Origin: Rebecca billardiae RCC1528
Lineage: Eukaryota > Haptophyta
DNA length: 64,000 nucleotides
Direction of reading: 5' to 3'
NCBI GenBank assembly: GCA_965240325.2
Contig: OZ251249.1
Span: 558,001-622,000 of the forward strand
Within the stretch, counting starts at the first letter, position 1; the number at the start of each line of letters is the position of its first letter. This document shows, in pieces, positions 42,901 to 52,998 of the stretch. The notes under the pieces are model-generated. The model was not told the origin of the DNA, searched no databases, and saw only the letters and a program-made list of their open reading frames with translations. The translations under genes were made by a program, and so were the position numbers.

Positions 42901-45900
42901 GAGCGCACTCTGTCCCTGCTCGCGCGCGCGCGCGCGCAGCCGCGGCGCGGCGTGGAGCACCTGCTGCGCGCGCTGAGCGAGGCGGAGCTGCTCTTCGCGT
43001 GCCGCCGGCTGCTCACGCTGCTCGTGCTGCCACCCGGCGCGCCGCTGCTGCTCGGCGGCGAGGACGGAACAATGGCGGCGCTCATTCTGGACGGCGATGC
43101 GGCGGAGGAAAGTCCGCAGCCGCCGGGCGCGGGCGGCGCGGGCGGCGCGGGCGCGGGCGGCGGGCTCGAGGGGGGCGAGGAGGCGGCGGGCAGCGGCAGC
43201 GGCAGCGAGGCGCCCGGCTCCGGCTCCGGCTCGGGCGCCGACGACGCGCGCGACGCCGACGCCGACGCCGACGACGACGCCGACGCCGACGCCAACGCCC
43301 AGCCACCTTCGGGTGCCGACGCGGAGCGCGCGCGCGCGGGCCGCGCGCGCGCCGGCCGATATGGCGCTGGCGACGTGGTCGGCGAGCTGGCGCTGTTCCA
43401 CGGGGGCAGGCGGCCGGTGACGGTGCGCGCGCGGACGGCGCTGACGGTGGCGCTACTCCCCTTTGCCGAGCTCGAGCGCTGGAGTGCGGAGGGCGCCGGC
43501 GCCGACGACGCCTCGCCAAGCGCGCGGCTGGGCGCGGGCGCGCACGCCAAGCTGTGCGCTGCGCTTGCCCACGCCGTGCTGGCGCGCACGGGCGCGGTGC
43601 CGCCGTCGCCGCCGCCGCGCGGCGCGGGCGCGGCGGGCGGGGCGGACGGCGCCGCGGACGCCGACGCCCCCGCGCTGCACCTCGAGGACACGCTGCGCGA
43701 GCTGGCGGCGATGCGCGCCGCGCGCCGCTGGGCGGAGCGCGCTGAGGCGGCCGTGCCGCCGGCTGCGGGCGGCGGGCATGGCGGCGGCGAAGGCGGCGGC
43801 GGAGGCGGCGAGGGCGGCGCGGCGGCGGTCGCGGTGCACTTTGGGCGGGAGCTGGTCTTCCGCCGGCGCGCGGTGATGGACGGCGACGCCCCAGACGCCG
43901 AGAGCGTGCGCACACACCTCCCGCCCGCACCGGCGTCCGCCGCGCGCGCCGGCCTCGCGCGTCGCGCCGCCGCGGGCGGCGCCGCCGACGGCGCCGCCGC
44001 GCGCACCGGATACTGGGCGTGGCTTGGCTTGGCGCCGGGCGCTCGGGAGGAGGAGGTGGCGGCGGCGGGCGCGGGCGCGCTCGCCGCGTCGGCCGCGGAC
44101 GGCGGCGGCGGCGACGCCGCGCTCGCCGCCGCCGCCGCCGTGCTCTCATCCGAGCGCGCGCGCGGCGGCTACCGCGCGTGCGTGTGCGCGCGCGCGCTCG
44201 CGCACGCGGACGCAGAGGGGGCGTGCGCGCGCGCGCTCGCGAGGCTCGACGGCGGCGGGGGCGGCGGCGAGAGCGAGGCTGAGTGGGCGGTGGTGCTGCC
44301 GGCGGCGCTGTGGCACGCGCAGCCACACACGCTCAGCGTGCACGCGCGCTCACGCGCGCTCGTGCTCGCGCCCATGGGCACGGCCACGCTTGCGGCGGTG
44401 GCGACGGCGGCGGCAGTCGCGGACGGCGGCGGCGGCGACGGCGGCGGCGACGGCGGCGGCGGCGACGGCGACGGCGGTGCGTGGGCACTGGACTGCGCGG
44501 ACATCGCGTACGCGCGGCCGCTGCCGAGCTGCGCGGCCGGCCTCGTGCTGCAGGTGCGTCCCACGCCCATCCGCTCGCCCAGGGCCCGCCGCGCCGCGCC
44601 GCCGCGCCGCCCGCGCCGCCCGCGCCGCCCGCGCCGTGCCGCGTGGCAGCGCGCACGCGCGCACGCGCGCACGCGCGCCTGACCGCGGGTTGGCGTGCGG
44701 CGCGCGCCTGCGCGCGCGCGTGCGCAGGCGGCTGGACTGGACCTCGGCCGCCCGGTCGAGCTGAGCGTGGGCAGCGGCCGCGCGCGCGACCTGCTGTGCT
44801 GCCTGCTCGAGCGGTGCGCATCAGCGCGCGCGCACGCGCACACGCGCGCGCACGCGCGCACACGCGCACGCGCGCGCCGCGCGCCGCGCGCCGCGCGCCG
44901 CGCCCGCCGCGCGCCGCGCCGCGCGGGGCTGTGTTGCCGCCACCGCGCGTGCGCGCGCAGGCGGGCGTGTGCGCTTGTGTGCGCGCGCGCGCGGCCGGCA
45001 GGGCCACTCACGCGCGCCGCCCGGCCGCGCGCGCCGCGCCAACCCCACCGCAGGCTCCGCACCGCGCCCGCGCCCGCCGCGCCGCGCCCCGCGCCGCCGC
45101 CGCTGCCGGCCGGAGCTGACGGTAGCCTGCCGCCGCCGTGTGTCCAAAGCGGCGAGGTGCGCGCGCAGCCGCGCCGCGGCGCGCCGCCGCTCGGGCGCGG
45201 TGCTCAGGCCGGCAGCCTGCCGCGCCCGCGCCGCGCGTGCGCTCGGGGCCGGGGCGCGCCCCGCCCGGCAGCTGACCGCGCGCCCCCCCAGCCCTGCCCC
45301 CGCCGCGCCGCGCCGCGCCGCGCCGCGCCGCGCCGCGCCGCGCCGCGGCATGGCGGCACGCGCGCGCGCGCCACACCCGCCTTCCGCGGCGCACGCCGGA
45401 TCCGCGCGGCGCAGCTCGAGCTCGGCTGCACGGGCGTGTCCGGGGCTGCGGTCGCCGAGGTCCGGTGGTGGCTGCCGGCGCGCGCGCTGCTCGGCCGCGG
45501 CGCCCTGCTGCTGCTCGCCGCGCGCCGCGCCGACGCGCGCGCGCCGGCGCCGGCGCCGCTCGGCGCGCGGAGCGCGTTGCGCGCGGCGGACGCGCGCGTG
45601 CATGCGGTGCGCGCCCCGCGCCGTCCGCGCGCGCGCGCGCGCGCCAGCCAGCCCCCCGCGGCGCCACGCCCCGACGGCGCGCGCGCGCGCGCCTCGACCC
45701 CCTGCTCCGCACTCTCACGATTCGAACACCCTGTGTGTCGCGGCCGCGCGCGCGCGCGTCTTGCCAATGGCGGCGCGCGCGCTCGCTCGCTCGCTCCATC
45801 CGTCGGCGGTGCCGCCGCCGCGCGCGCGGACGGCGCCGCGCCAGCTTGTGCCGCTGCTGCCTGGGACGCGCGTGCGCAGGGTGGGCGCGGCGCGGCTCGA

Positions 45901-46378
45901 GCTGTGCGCGCCGCACCCGATGCCGCGCGTCGCGCTGCGCGCCGGCTCGCGCGCCGCGGCCGACGGCTGGGCGCGTGCGCTGCGCGCGTGCGCGGCGGCG
46001 CGCGCCGACGGCGGCGCCGGCGCCTCGCCGGAGGCGGAGGCGCGCGGCGCGATGCACGGCGCACCGTGCGCGCTGCCCGACCTCGCGGAGCTGCGCGCGC
46101 GCGCGCTGGCCGACGGGCTCCCGCCCGACGAGGACGACGGCTGGGCGCGCGAGGCCGAGGCCGACGACGCACCCGAGCAGGATGGCCGCCGCTCCGGTGG
46201 CGACGGCGGCCGGTCCGACGACGACGGCGGCGGCGGCCGCCCGGGTGCGTGGCTGCGCCGCGTGTGCGCGCTCGCCGGGCTGGACGTCGAGGGCGCGCGC
46301 GTGACCGACGAGGCGTTGCGGACGGGCGACGGAGCGGCGCGGCTCTTCGCCGGCCCGCACGCGCTGCTCTGGGCGTGA
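37554..46378 (+). CDS. Giant disordered protein with TPR, cyclic-nucleotide-binding, J-like and PH-like segments
   Basis: About 2480 residues. The model is exon 1 at 37554-41676, exon 2 from 41843, then 42280-44553, 44728-44813, 45126-45156 (tentative 31-nt microexon), 45415-45606 and 45845-46378. The exon 2 donor is uncertain: GT at 42055 or GC at 42019 both keep the frame. Exon 1 is mostly low complexity, with a WQQQQQ repeat near 38360, and ends in TPR-like helices (GSALEAARQYERALKAFQAAL, then YELAVARMQLKLGD across the intron). Residues near 43357-43485 read GDVVGELALFHGGRRPVTVRA, the core of a cyclic-nucleotide-binding domain. Near 44010-44180, GYWAWLGLAPGAREEEV and VLSSERARGGY resemble a J domain without HPD. 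The last two exons look like a PH domain ending LRAGSRAAADGWARALRA. It may be a signalling scaffold; function unknown. Confidence 0.65.
39370..39450 (+). repeat. Tandem duplication containing a 16-bp perfect palindrome
   Basis: CGAGATCGCGATCTCG, a perfect palindrome, occurs twice about 39 bp apart within exon 1 of the giant gene. It encodes the repeated peptide PLRDRDLVALTA. Confidence 0.85.
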
Positions 46379-47452
46379 CGCAGGCCCTGCCTGACGGGGG
46401 CCGGCCGGCGGCGGACGCGCGGCGCGGACCGGCGCGGCGGCGTGCGCCGCTCCGCGCGGCGGTGGAGCGCGCGGCCGCGTGGCGCCTGCTGGCTGCTCGC
46501 GTCTGCACCGCTGCGTGTGCTGCCGCTTAGGCAGCCGAGGCACTCCGACTAGTGACTCCGAGCGCCGCCACGCGGTCGACCCGAGGCCGAGGGCCGATGA
46601 CTCTCGCCGAGCCAGCGCCCGAGGGCGGCGCAGGCGCGAGCGGGCCGTCCAGTGACCCGAGGCCCGGGCCCCGGACGCCCGGCCGCGGTCATGAGACATG
46701 ACGCTGACACCGGCCCCAGGCCTGGCCGGCGCCCGCGGCTGGCGTCCCAGACGTGACGACGACCCCGGAGGCCCGGAACGGTCTCGCGGACTGAGATTCG
46801 GAGTGAAACTCAGAACACGGTGCCGCCGTGTCGTCATCATAGTTGTTGCTGATGCTCGTCACATCGCGAGACGCGGAGAGCAGGCGGTGAGCTAAACCCG
46901 GCACCCGGTTCGCACGCTCACCAGACTGAGGCTCAGCTCACGCGTCGACGTCATCAGCGGCCTCCGGGCGGCTCGGTCGGCAGCGCCCTCGGGGCGACTC
47001 ACGGCAACTCGCGCGCAGGTCGTCGCTTCACGGTTGTTGTCGCGCTTCAAGCGGCGGAAGATCCCTGTTCGTTCTAGCTGTAGGCCGCTGCACAGCAGTA
47101 ATCACTTGCGAGCCCGCGCCACGCGGCCACGTCCGTGTCCACCTCTGCCAACCCCGCCGGCCCGCCTGCCGCCACCGCCGGCGGGCTTGCCCCGATGAGC
47201 GAATCTGTTTTCGCGCCGGCTGTTCCGGCGGCAGTTGGAAGATGGAGCGGCGAGTCCGGCAAGGGCTGGAACGGTGCGGGTAAAAAAAGGCCGCCGTTCG
47301 AGATGCAGCGCTCCGCGCCGGCGGCGGCACGCTGCGGGGGGCGCAGTGGCGCACGCGGAAGGCAGCAGTCGTGTCGGCTGCAGCCAGTGGCAGCTTGAAC
47401 CCTCGGCCCCGCCGCCGCCCCGCGCGCGCATCGCGCGAGGAGAGCGCGCGAG
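46379..47452. other. Intergenic spacer, no gene recognised
   Basis: About 1.1 kb between the giant gene and the polytopic membrane gene, both plus strand. Short ORFs on both strands lack recognisable domains. The last 300 bp should hold the promoter of the following gene; no TATA box is evident. Confidence 0.5.
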
Positions 47453-47551
47453 ATGGAGCCGGTGGATCACCCGGCGGACAAGCACACGGACGTGCAGTAC
47501 GCCATGGAGGGCGGCGGCTACGACTACGGCGACGCGCACGCCGCGCCTGGC

Positions 47552-47582
<31 letters not shown>

Positions 47583-49462
47583 CTGACTCCTACAGCCAGT
47601 CGCTCGACCCGCCGCCGATGTCGTCGTTCGGCGACGGCGGCGGCGCGCCGCCGACGGCGCCGCCCGCGCCGCCGATGAACGCGGAGGAGTCGGCCACGCT
47701 GCAGTCATTCCTCGCCGGCGGGCAGGACTCGGGCGAGGGCGTCGTGCTCGACTGGGCCTTCCTGCTGCCGATCGCTCAGGCCGTGCTGCTCGGCTGCGCG
47801 GTCGTGCTCGCGGTCTCGGCGGTGGGCTCGGACGCGTGGAAGGTGGGCACGGTGTCGGACGGCTCGTTCGCCACCGTCGGCCTCTCCCGCCTGCGCATCC
47901 AAGACGCCTCGGGCGAATGGGCAACCGTGCTGCTTCGGGACGCGTGCGCCGGCGCCGCTGCGCTGCCGAGCGGCACCGGCGGCGGCGGCGGCGGCGGCAA
48001 CCGTACGGTGCGCGCGGCGGACGCGGAGGAGGCGGAGGAGCGGGGGAAGCGGAAGCTGCTCGCCGCCGCCGCGCCGCCCTACCCCATGCCCCCCGACGAC
48101 GCGTGCGCGTACGCCTCCGCCGGCGCCTCGGTGGTCGGCCTCGCGTGGACGTCTATTGCTCTGTTCATCGTCCTCGCCGCTCTGAACGGTTACGTCGCGC
48201 TCGCGGGCCGCGGCGCGTGCTCGGCGGTGCAGCCGGCCGTGCAGCCGCTCGAGGCGAAGCTCGGCGCGCTGCCGCCCGCCGTGCGCGAGTACGCGCCCAC
48301 CGCCGGCTGGGCGCTCGGCCTTCTCTTCATCGCGGTCGCGCTCATAGTGTTTGGCTCCGGCACACCGCCGGGGCTCGGCGCCGGTGTCGCGGTGGTCGGG
48401 GTGAGCTTCGGCGCGCTGCGGCTGTGCGCGCTGCTCGTGACGTGCGGGCTGGGCGTGCACGCGGCGTCGCACGTCGAGGCGTGGCGCGCGGTGCTCATCT
48501 CCGGCGCGTCGGTCACCACCGCCAAGTGGCGCGCGCTCGGCGGCGACCTGAAGACGCGCGCACTCGTCAGTCTGCTGGGCCTCTGCACCGCGCTGCATAT
48601 AATCATGTGGCTGCGCGATATCAACTGGGGGCTGACGCTGCCGCTGCTCGGCGTGGGTGCGCGCGCGCGCGCGCGCGCGCGCGAGCGCGCCGCGCCACCC
48701 GCTCTGACCCGTGCGACTGCGCCGCGCGCGCCGCGCGCCTCTGGCCCCGCCGCTGGCCGCGCCCGCCAACCGCTTGCCCGCCGCTGGCCGCGCCCGCCAC
48801 CGCGTGCCCGGCGGTGGCCGTGCCGGTGCGCTCTCTTGGCTTTCTCCTCGGGGGGCCTCCGCCACCGCCGCCCGGTCCGATGGGCGCAGTGTCCGTGCTG
48901 TTCAGCCACGCGCAGGGCCTGCTCGCGTACTGCGTGCTCACGCTCGTCGCGCTCTTCTTCGAGCTCCTGATGCTGGCAGCGGTGCGTGCCGCGCGCCGCG
49001 CGCCGTGCGGCCCCGTGCTGCGCGCGCTGTGCGCCGCGCGCCGCGCCGCGGCGGTGCGCGCGCTGGGCCCGCACCGCGCCGCGCGGTGGCGCTGCCACCC
49101 GCGCAGAGGCCGGAGGGAGGTGGGAGGGAGGAGACGCCGCGCTGCGCGTGTGCGGGCTGGCAGGCCCCGAGCGCGTCTGAGCGAGCTCCCGCGCTTGGCG
49201 CCCCCCGCCCCGCTGCGCGCGCTGTGCCCGTGTGCGCGCGCGCGGCCTGCGCCCCCGCCCGCGTGTGTTACCGCCCGCTGTGCCGCCTGCTGCGCGTCCG
49301 CCTCCGCGCCCCGCTCGCGCCCCTGCGCCCTCGCAGGAGGGCGCGCAGCTCTCGCACGGCTCCGTGGGGCTCGAGGTGCTCGACATCGTCCTGCTGGTGC
49401 TGGAGGTGGTCGCGCTGGCGGGCACCGTCTACCTCAAAATACTCGCGCCCGCGGCGCGCTGA
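47453..49462 (+). CDS. Polytopic membrane protein, about seven transmembrane helices
   Basis: A 473-residue protein in three exons: 47453-48656, 48890-48981 and 49337-49462. Splicing restores LLGVVSVLFSHAQGLLAY and LLMLAAEGAQLSHGS. The cytosolic-looking N-terminus of about 90 residues is Gly/Pro-rich. Hydrophobic segments are LLPIAQAVLLGCAVVLAVSA, VVGLAWTSIALFIVLAALNG, GWALGLLFIAVALIVFG, GVAVVGVSFGALRLCALLVT, LVSLLGLCTALHIIMWL, LLAYCVLTLVALFFELLML and VLDIVLLVLEVVALAGTVYL. A loop after the first helix carries an NRT glycosylation sequon, and later a KRKLL stretch next to acidic residues. No family was recognised. The closing helix has an acidic residue in LVLEVVA, which could matter for transport, but this is speculation. 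Confidence 0.78.
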
Positions 49463-49502
49463 GGCCGAGGTCGGCGCCCGCGGCGCGCTCAGGCTGAGGC
49501 TG

Positions 49503-49705
49503 AGGCCGGCGGGCGGCGGAGGCCGGCGCCCGCGGTGCGGGCAGGCTGAGGCGGAGGCGGAGACTGGCGCCCGCGGTGCGGGCAGGCTGAGGCGGAGGCG
49601 GAGACTGGCGCCCGCAGTGCGGGCAGGCTGAGGCGGAGGCGGAGACTGGCGCCCGCAGTGCGGTCTGCGCCTGAGGCGGAGGCGGAGGCTGGTGCCCGCG
49701 GTGCT
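49503..49705 (+). repeat. Minisatellite, 42-bp unit, about four copies
   Basis: CTGAGGCGGAGGCGGAGACTGG starts at about 49545, 49586, 49628 and, in variant form, 49671; each copy is followed by CGCCCGCxGTGCGG. It lies 40 bp beyond the stop codon of the polytopic membrane gene, so it may be in the 3' UTR. Confidence 0.85.
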
Positions 49706-50259
49706 GTCTAAGAACCTGAGGCCGCGCGGGCGGGCGGGCCGAGGCGGCGGGCGCGGGCCGCGCGGCGCCGCAGCGCGTGGCAGGCGCACGCGCCGGCGCG
49801 CGCAGGCGGCGACGGCGATCCCGTTGGCATGGAAGCTCCCGCGCCCATCAAGCCCGGCACGCACTTCGGCGCGCTGCCACCTGCAATGTTCCGGCGACTC
49901 GCCGTCGGCACCGCAGCCGGGCAGTCTGACCGACCGCGCGAGTGCGTGCGGACGCGGCCAAGAAGCAGTAGAAGCACGACGCTGCGGCTGTATCTGGCCA
50001 TCTGGGAGGGCGCGGCGATCCCTCGAGGCGCCGAGCACCCAGGCCGCGGCAGCTGACGAACGGCCTGGCCGCCGCCGGCGGAAGAATATAACGCGATATC
50101 CTACATCACTGTACGACTGCTAATAAATGAGCAGACGCGAAATAAACTAATAAGAGCGCGGACGACCGTTGCGAGCGTTCGGACCGTTTCATCGGCGATC
50201 CGATCCCGTTATTTTATTCCCACCTTTGTCCTGGGAAGGTGCCCACCGTCGCCATCGTC
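49706..50259. other. Intergenic spacer upstream of the P2X-like gene
   Basis: About 550 bp. A patch with AATAAA-like and ATAAACT strings near 50120-50150 could include a polyadenylation signal for the upstream gene. No ORF is supported. Confidence 0.4.
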
Positions 50260-52192
50260 ATGAGCGCGATGGCGCGGTGCACGGGCGTCCTCAACAAGCT
50301 CAAGTTCACCACGTCCAAGACGGTGGACATCCTGGACTGGCGGTTGGCGCTCTCGCAGTACGCGCTGCAGGCGCTCTTCCTCGCCTACTTCCTCTCCGAC
50401 CTGGTGCGGCGCCGCCGCAGCGCCGCCGCAGGACGCGTCCCGCACGCGAGGCGCGGCGCCGCACGTCGGTCGGCACCGCGAGCGGCGGCCCGCGCGCGCT
50501 CACGACGGCCCCTCCATCCCCGGGCGCGCGCGTGCGCGCGCGAGCAGATCATCAACAGCGGGCACCTGTACAAGGAGGTGCCGCTCGGCCGCGTGGCGAG
50601 CGCGTATGTCACGGCTGGCAAGCTCGCCGACCTGCAGGAGGGCTCTCCGGACTTTTGCGAGCGCGACAAGAGCCCCAGCTTCACGTGGGACGGGTGCGAG
50701 GACGAGCCGTTCTGGTGCGACGACAACGTGCGGTGCACGCGGCCGCAGTTCAACCAGGTGCGTCGCCTTGCGCGCAGCGCCCGCGCGTGCGGGCCGCCGC
50801 CCGCCTTGTTGCGCGCAGCGGCGCAACCGCCGCTGCTCATCACGGCCTGGCGCGCGGCGCGCGCGCGGCGCGCGCCGTGCGGGCGCACAGATGTACGCGA
50901 AGACGGACGAGGCGATGTGGCTGTTCACGTACAACAAGGACGCGATGTACATCACGCTCCCGTCGTGCGCCGGCCAGACCGGCCGCTCCAACACGTGCCC
51001 GGACGGCTTCTCCTTTGAGCGGACGGGCGGGCAGTGCCGCTGCCTCAGCATCTCGAATTACTGGATGATGGGCGCGGAGGGGCTGACGCTCAACATCGTG
51101 CCGACGTACAGTACGAGCACGACGATCCGGCCGCACATGAAGAACGACTACGCCACCGCCGTGTACGACTCGAGCGGCGCCCTCGTCAAGGAGGTCCCGC
51201 CGGGTGAACTGCTGTCCTTCTCGATGTCGGAGCTGCTCGGGCTGATCGGCGTCGGGCTGGACGAGGTGAACCCGCGCGCGGAGCAGTTCTTCAAGTCGCG
51301 CTCGGGGAGCCGGTTCAAGGACGACGAGCAGGTGTACCGCATGACGGGGCTGGAGGTCGAGCTCGAGTTCATCTTCGAGGGCGTCGTCGGAGGCACGATG
51401 CTCCCCAGCTCCGGCGCGAACGCCTCCGAGGCGGTGCCGGACACCGTGCAGCTGCGCGTGCGCGCGCGCGACCGCGGCGTGAGCTACGCGTCGTTTGGCT
51501 CGCAGATCACCTACTTGACGTACCCGGCGTACAACTGCACGCGCAGCGGGCCCGACGCGCCGTGCGAGGTGGAGGGAGAGGTCTTCGTCGACCGTTACAT
51601 GCGCGGCATCAAGGTGAGCTACTCGTTCACGGGCAAGGTGTCCACCTTCTCCATCTTCTCGCTGGTGCAGTCGCTCACCTCCTTCCTGGTGCTCTTCAAC
51701 CTGGCGAGCACGCTCGTGAGCGTCGTCGCGATGTCGCTGATGGGGCACGCGAGCAAGATCTACGAGGGCGTGCGCGCTGAGGACGTGAGCGTGGACCGCG
51801 CGCACGCCAAGATCGGCGCGCAGACCGTCATCGCCGCGCTCTCCTACGACGAGATGTGCCGCAACGGCGAGGAGATCACGGAGGGCAGGCTGGCGGGCGT
51901 GCTGAGCGCACACGGCGTCGACGCCGACGACGCGGCGCTGGTGGCGCAGTCGATCATCGCCGAGGCGACGAAGGGCGGCGGCGAGGAGTACGACGGGAAG
52001 CTGAGCTACGTCGAGTGGCGCGAGCTCGTCACCGACGACCTCGCGCCCGTTGAGAAGGTGGTCAGCGCGCTGCGCAAGCGCGCCGGACGAGAGACGGCGG
52101 CGGCCAACAAGCGCAAGGGCAGCCGCGACGTCGAGGCGACCGTCGCGCCCGAGCCGCCACCCGGCGAGGGTGATAGTGAGGCGGCCGGCTGA
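50260..52192 (+). CDS. P2X-receptor-like ligand-gated channel with EF-hand-like tail
   Basis: A 551-residue protein in three exons: 50260-50403, 50548-50757 and 50891-52192. The N-terminus reads FTTSKTVDILDWRLALSQYALQALFLAYF, matching the P2X TxK motif followed by the first helix; HLYKEVPLGRVASAYV follows as in P2X. The ectodomain of about 310 residues is Cys-rich (CEDEPFWCDDNVRC, CAGQTGRSNTCPDG, GGQCRC, YNCTRSGPDAPC). GIKVSYSFTGKVSTFSIFSLVQSL then leads into the second helix (about 370-400), which matches the P2X GIRxDxxVxGxxxxFS pattern. The cytosolic tail has EEYDGKLSYVEW, an EF-hand-like loop with Asp, Gly and Glu at positions 5, 6 and 12. P2X proteins are trimeric ATP-gated cation channels. 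The ATP-binding lysines cannot be assigned by eye, so the ligand is uncertain. The start is the first ATG in frame. Confidence 0.72.
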
Positions 52193-52998
52193 GCACAGCC
52201 TGAATGGCTGATGATTAGCATATGACATATATATATTATATATATGATGCAGCTAGCGCATACTGCCTCCGGGTCGCCGATTCTGGCGGGCGCAAGGTGG
52301 AGTTCCGCCACTGCCCCAAACTTGATGAGCACCAGCAGCATGCAGCCCAGCCAGTGCCATCGGACTCGGGCACTGGCGCGCAAAGTCGCGGCCGCCCCGG
52401 CAGCGGCCCGATACTGCTGATGCAAGCGCGCATCACCTGGGCATCACCGGTCGCCTCGAGCTCCTCGCAGAGCGGCTGGAGCGCAGCCCGGCACACGCCG
52501 GCGCACAGCTCACCGGTGCCCGTGGCGCGCACAGGGTTACGGATGATCTCGTACGACACGGGACCGACGAGGGCTGGGGCCAGCGCATAATCATCGAACG
52601 AACACGACCGAGAAGGAGAGGTCACGTCGGCGTCGCTCGGCGAGTCCATCGGGACGGATTGGTGCGGCGACGACTTCGCCGAGACGGCGTGCCGTGTCCA
52701 CCGGTGGACACTGGACATTGATGCACAATCCGGTAGGCGACAGTCGTGGTACAATAGTCCGGGGCAGTGGCCCGAAGTCCGCCCAGACGAGGTGCCGACT
52801 GTCACTGCCCGCCGGTGACGTGACACTCAAGTGTGACTGATACCGGCTATAGTGGTACGGCCCTTGGTGCCAGCAGACGAGCCTGCCCGCCCCGGCCCCG
52901 GGGCCGGGCGCAGCCCGTCGCGGCCATCAGCTGCCTGCTGATGACAGACCTGGCCCTGGGACGCTGCCGAGAGTCTTCAACTGAGTGAGTTCAACTTG
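52193..52998. other. Spacer with a weak minus-strand ORF
   Basis: A palindromic TA-rich tract lies at about 52226-52248. The minus-strand frame 52236-52826 (up to 196 codons) includes YALAPALVGPVSYEIIRNPV and CEELEATGDAQVM, which look protein-like but match no family I know. Another minus frame, near 52270-52400, has a hydrophobic WLGCMLLVLIKFGAVAEL. Together they could be exons of a small gene, but support is thin. Confidence 0.3.
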
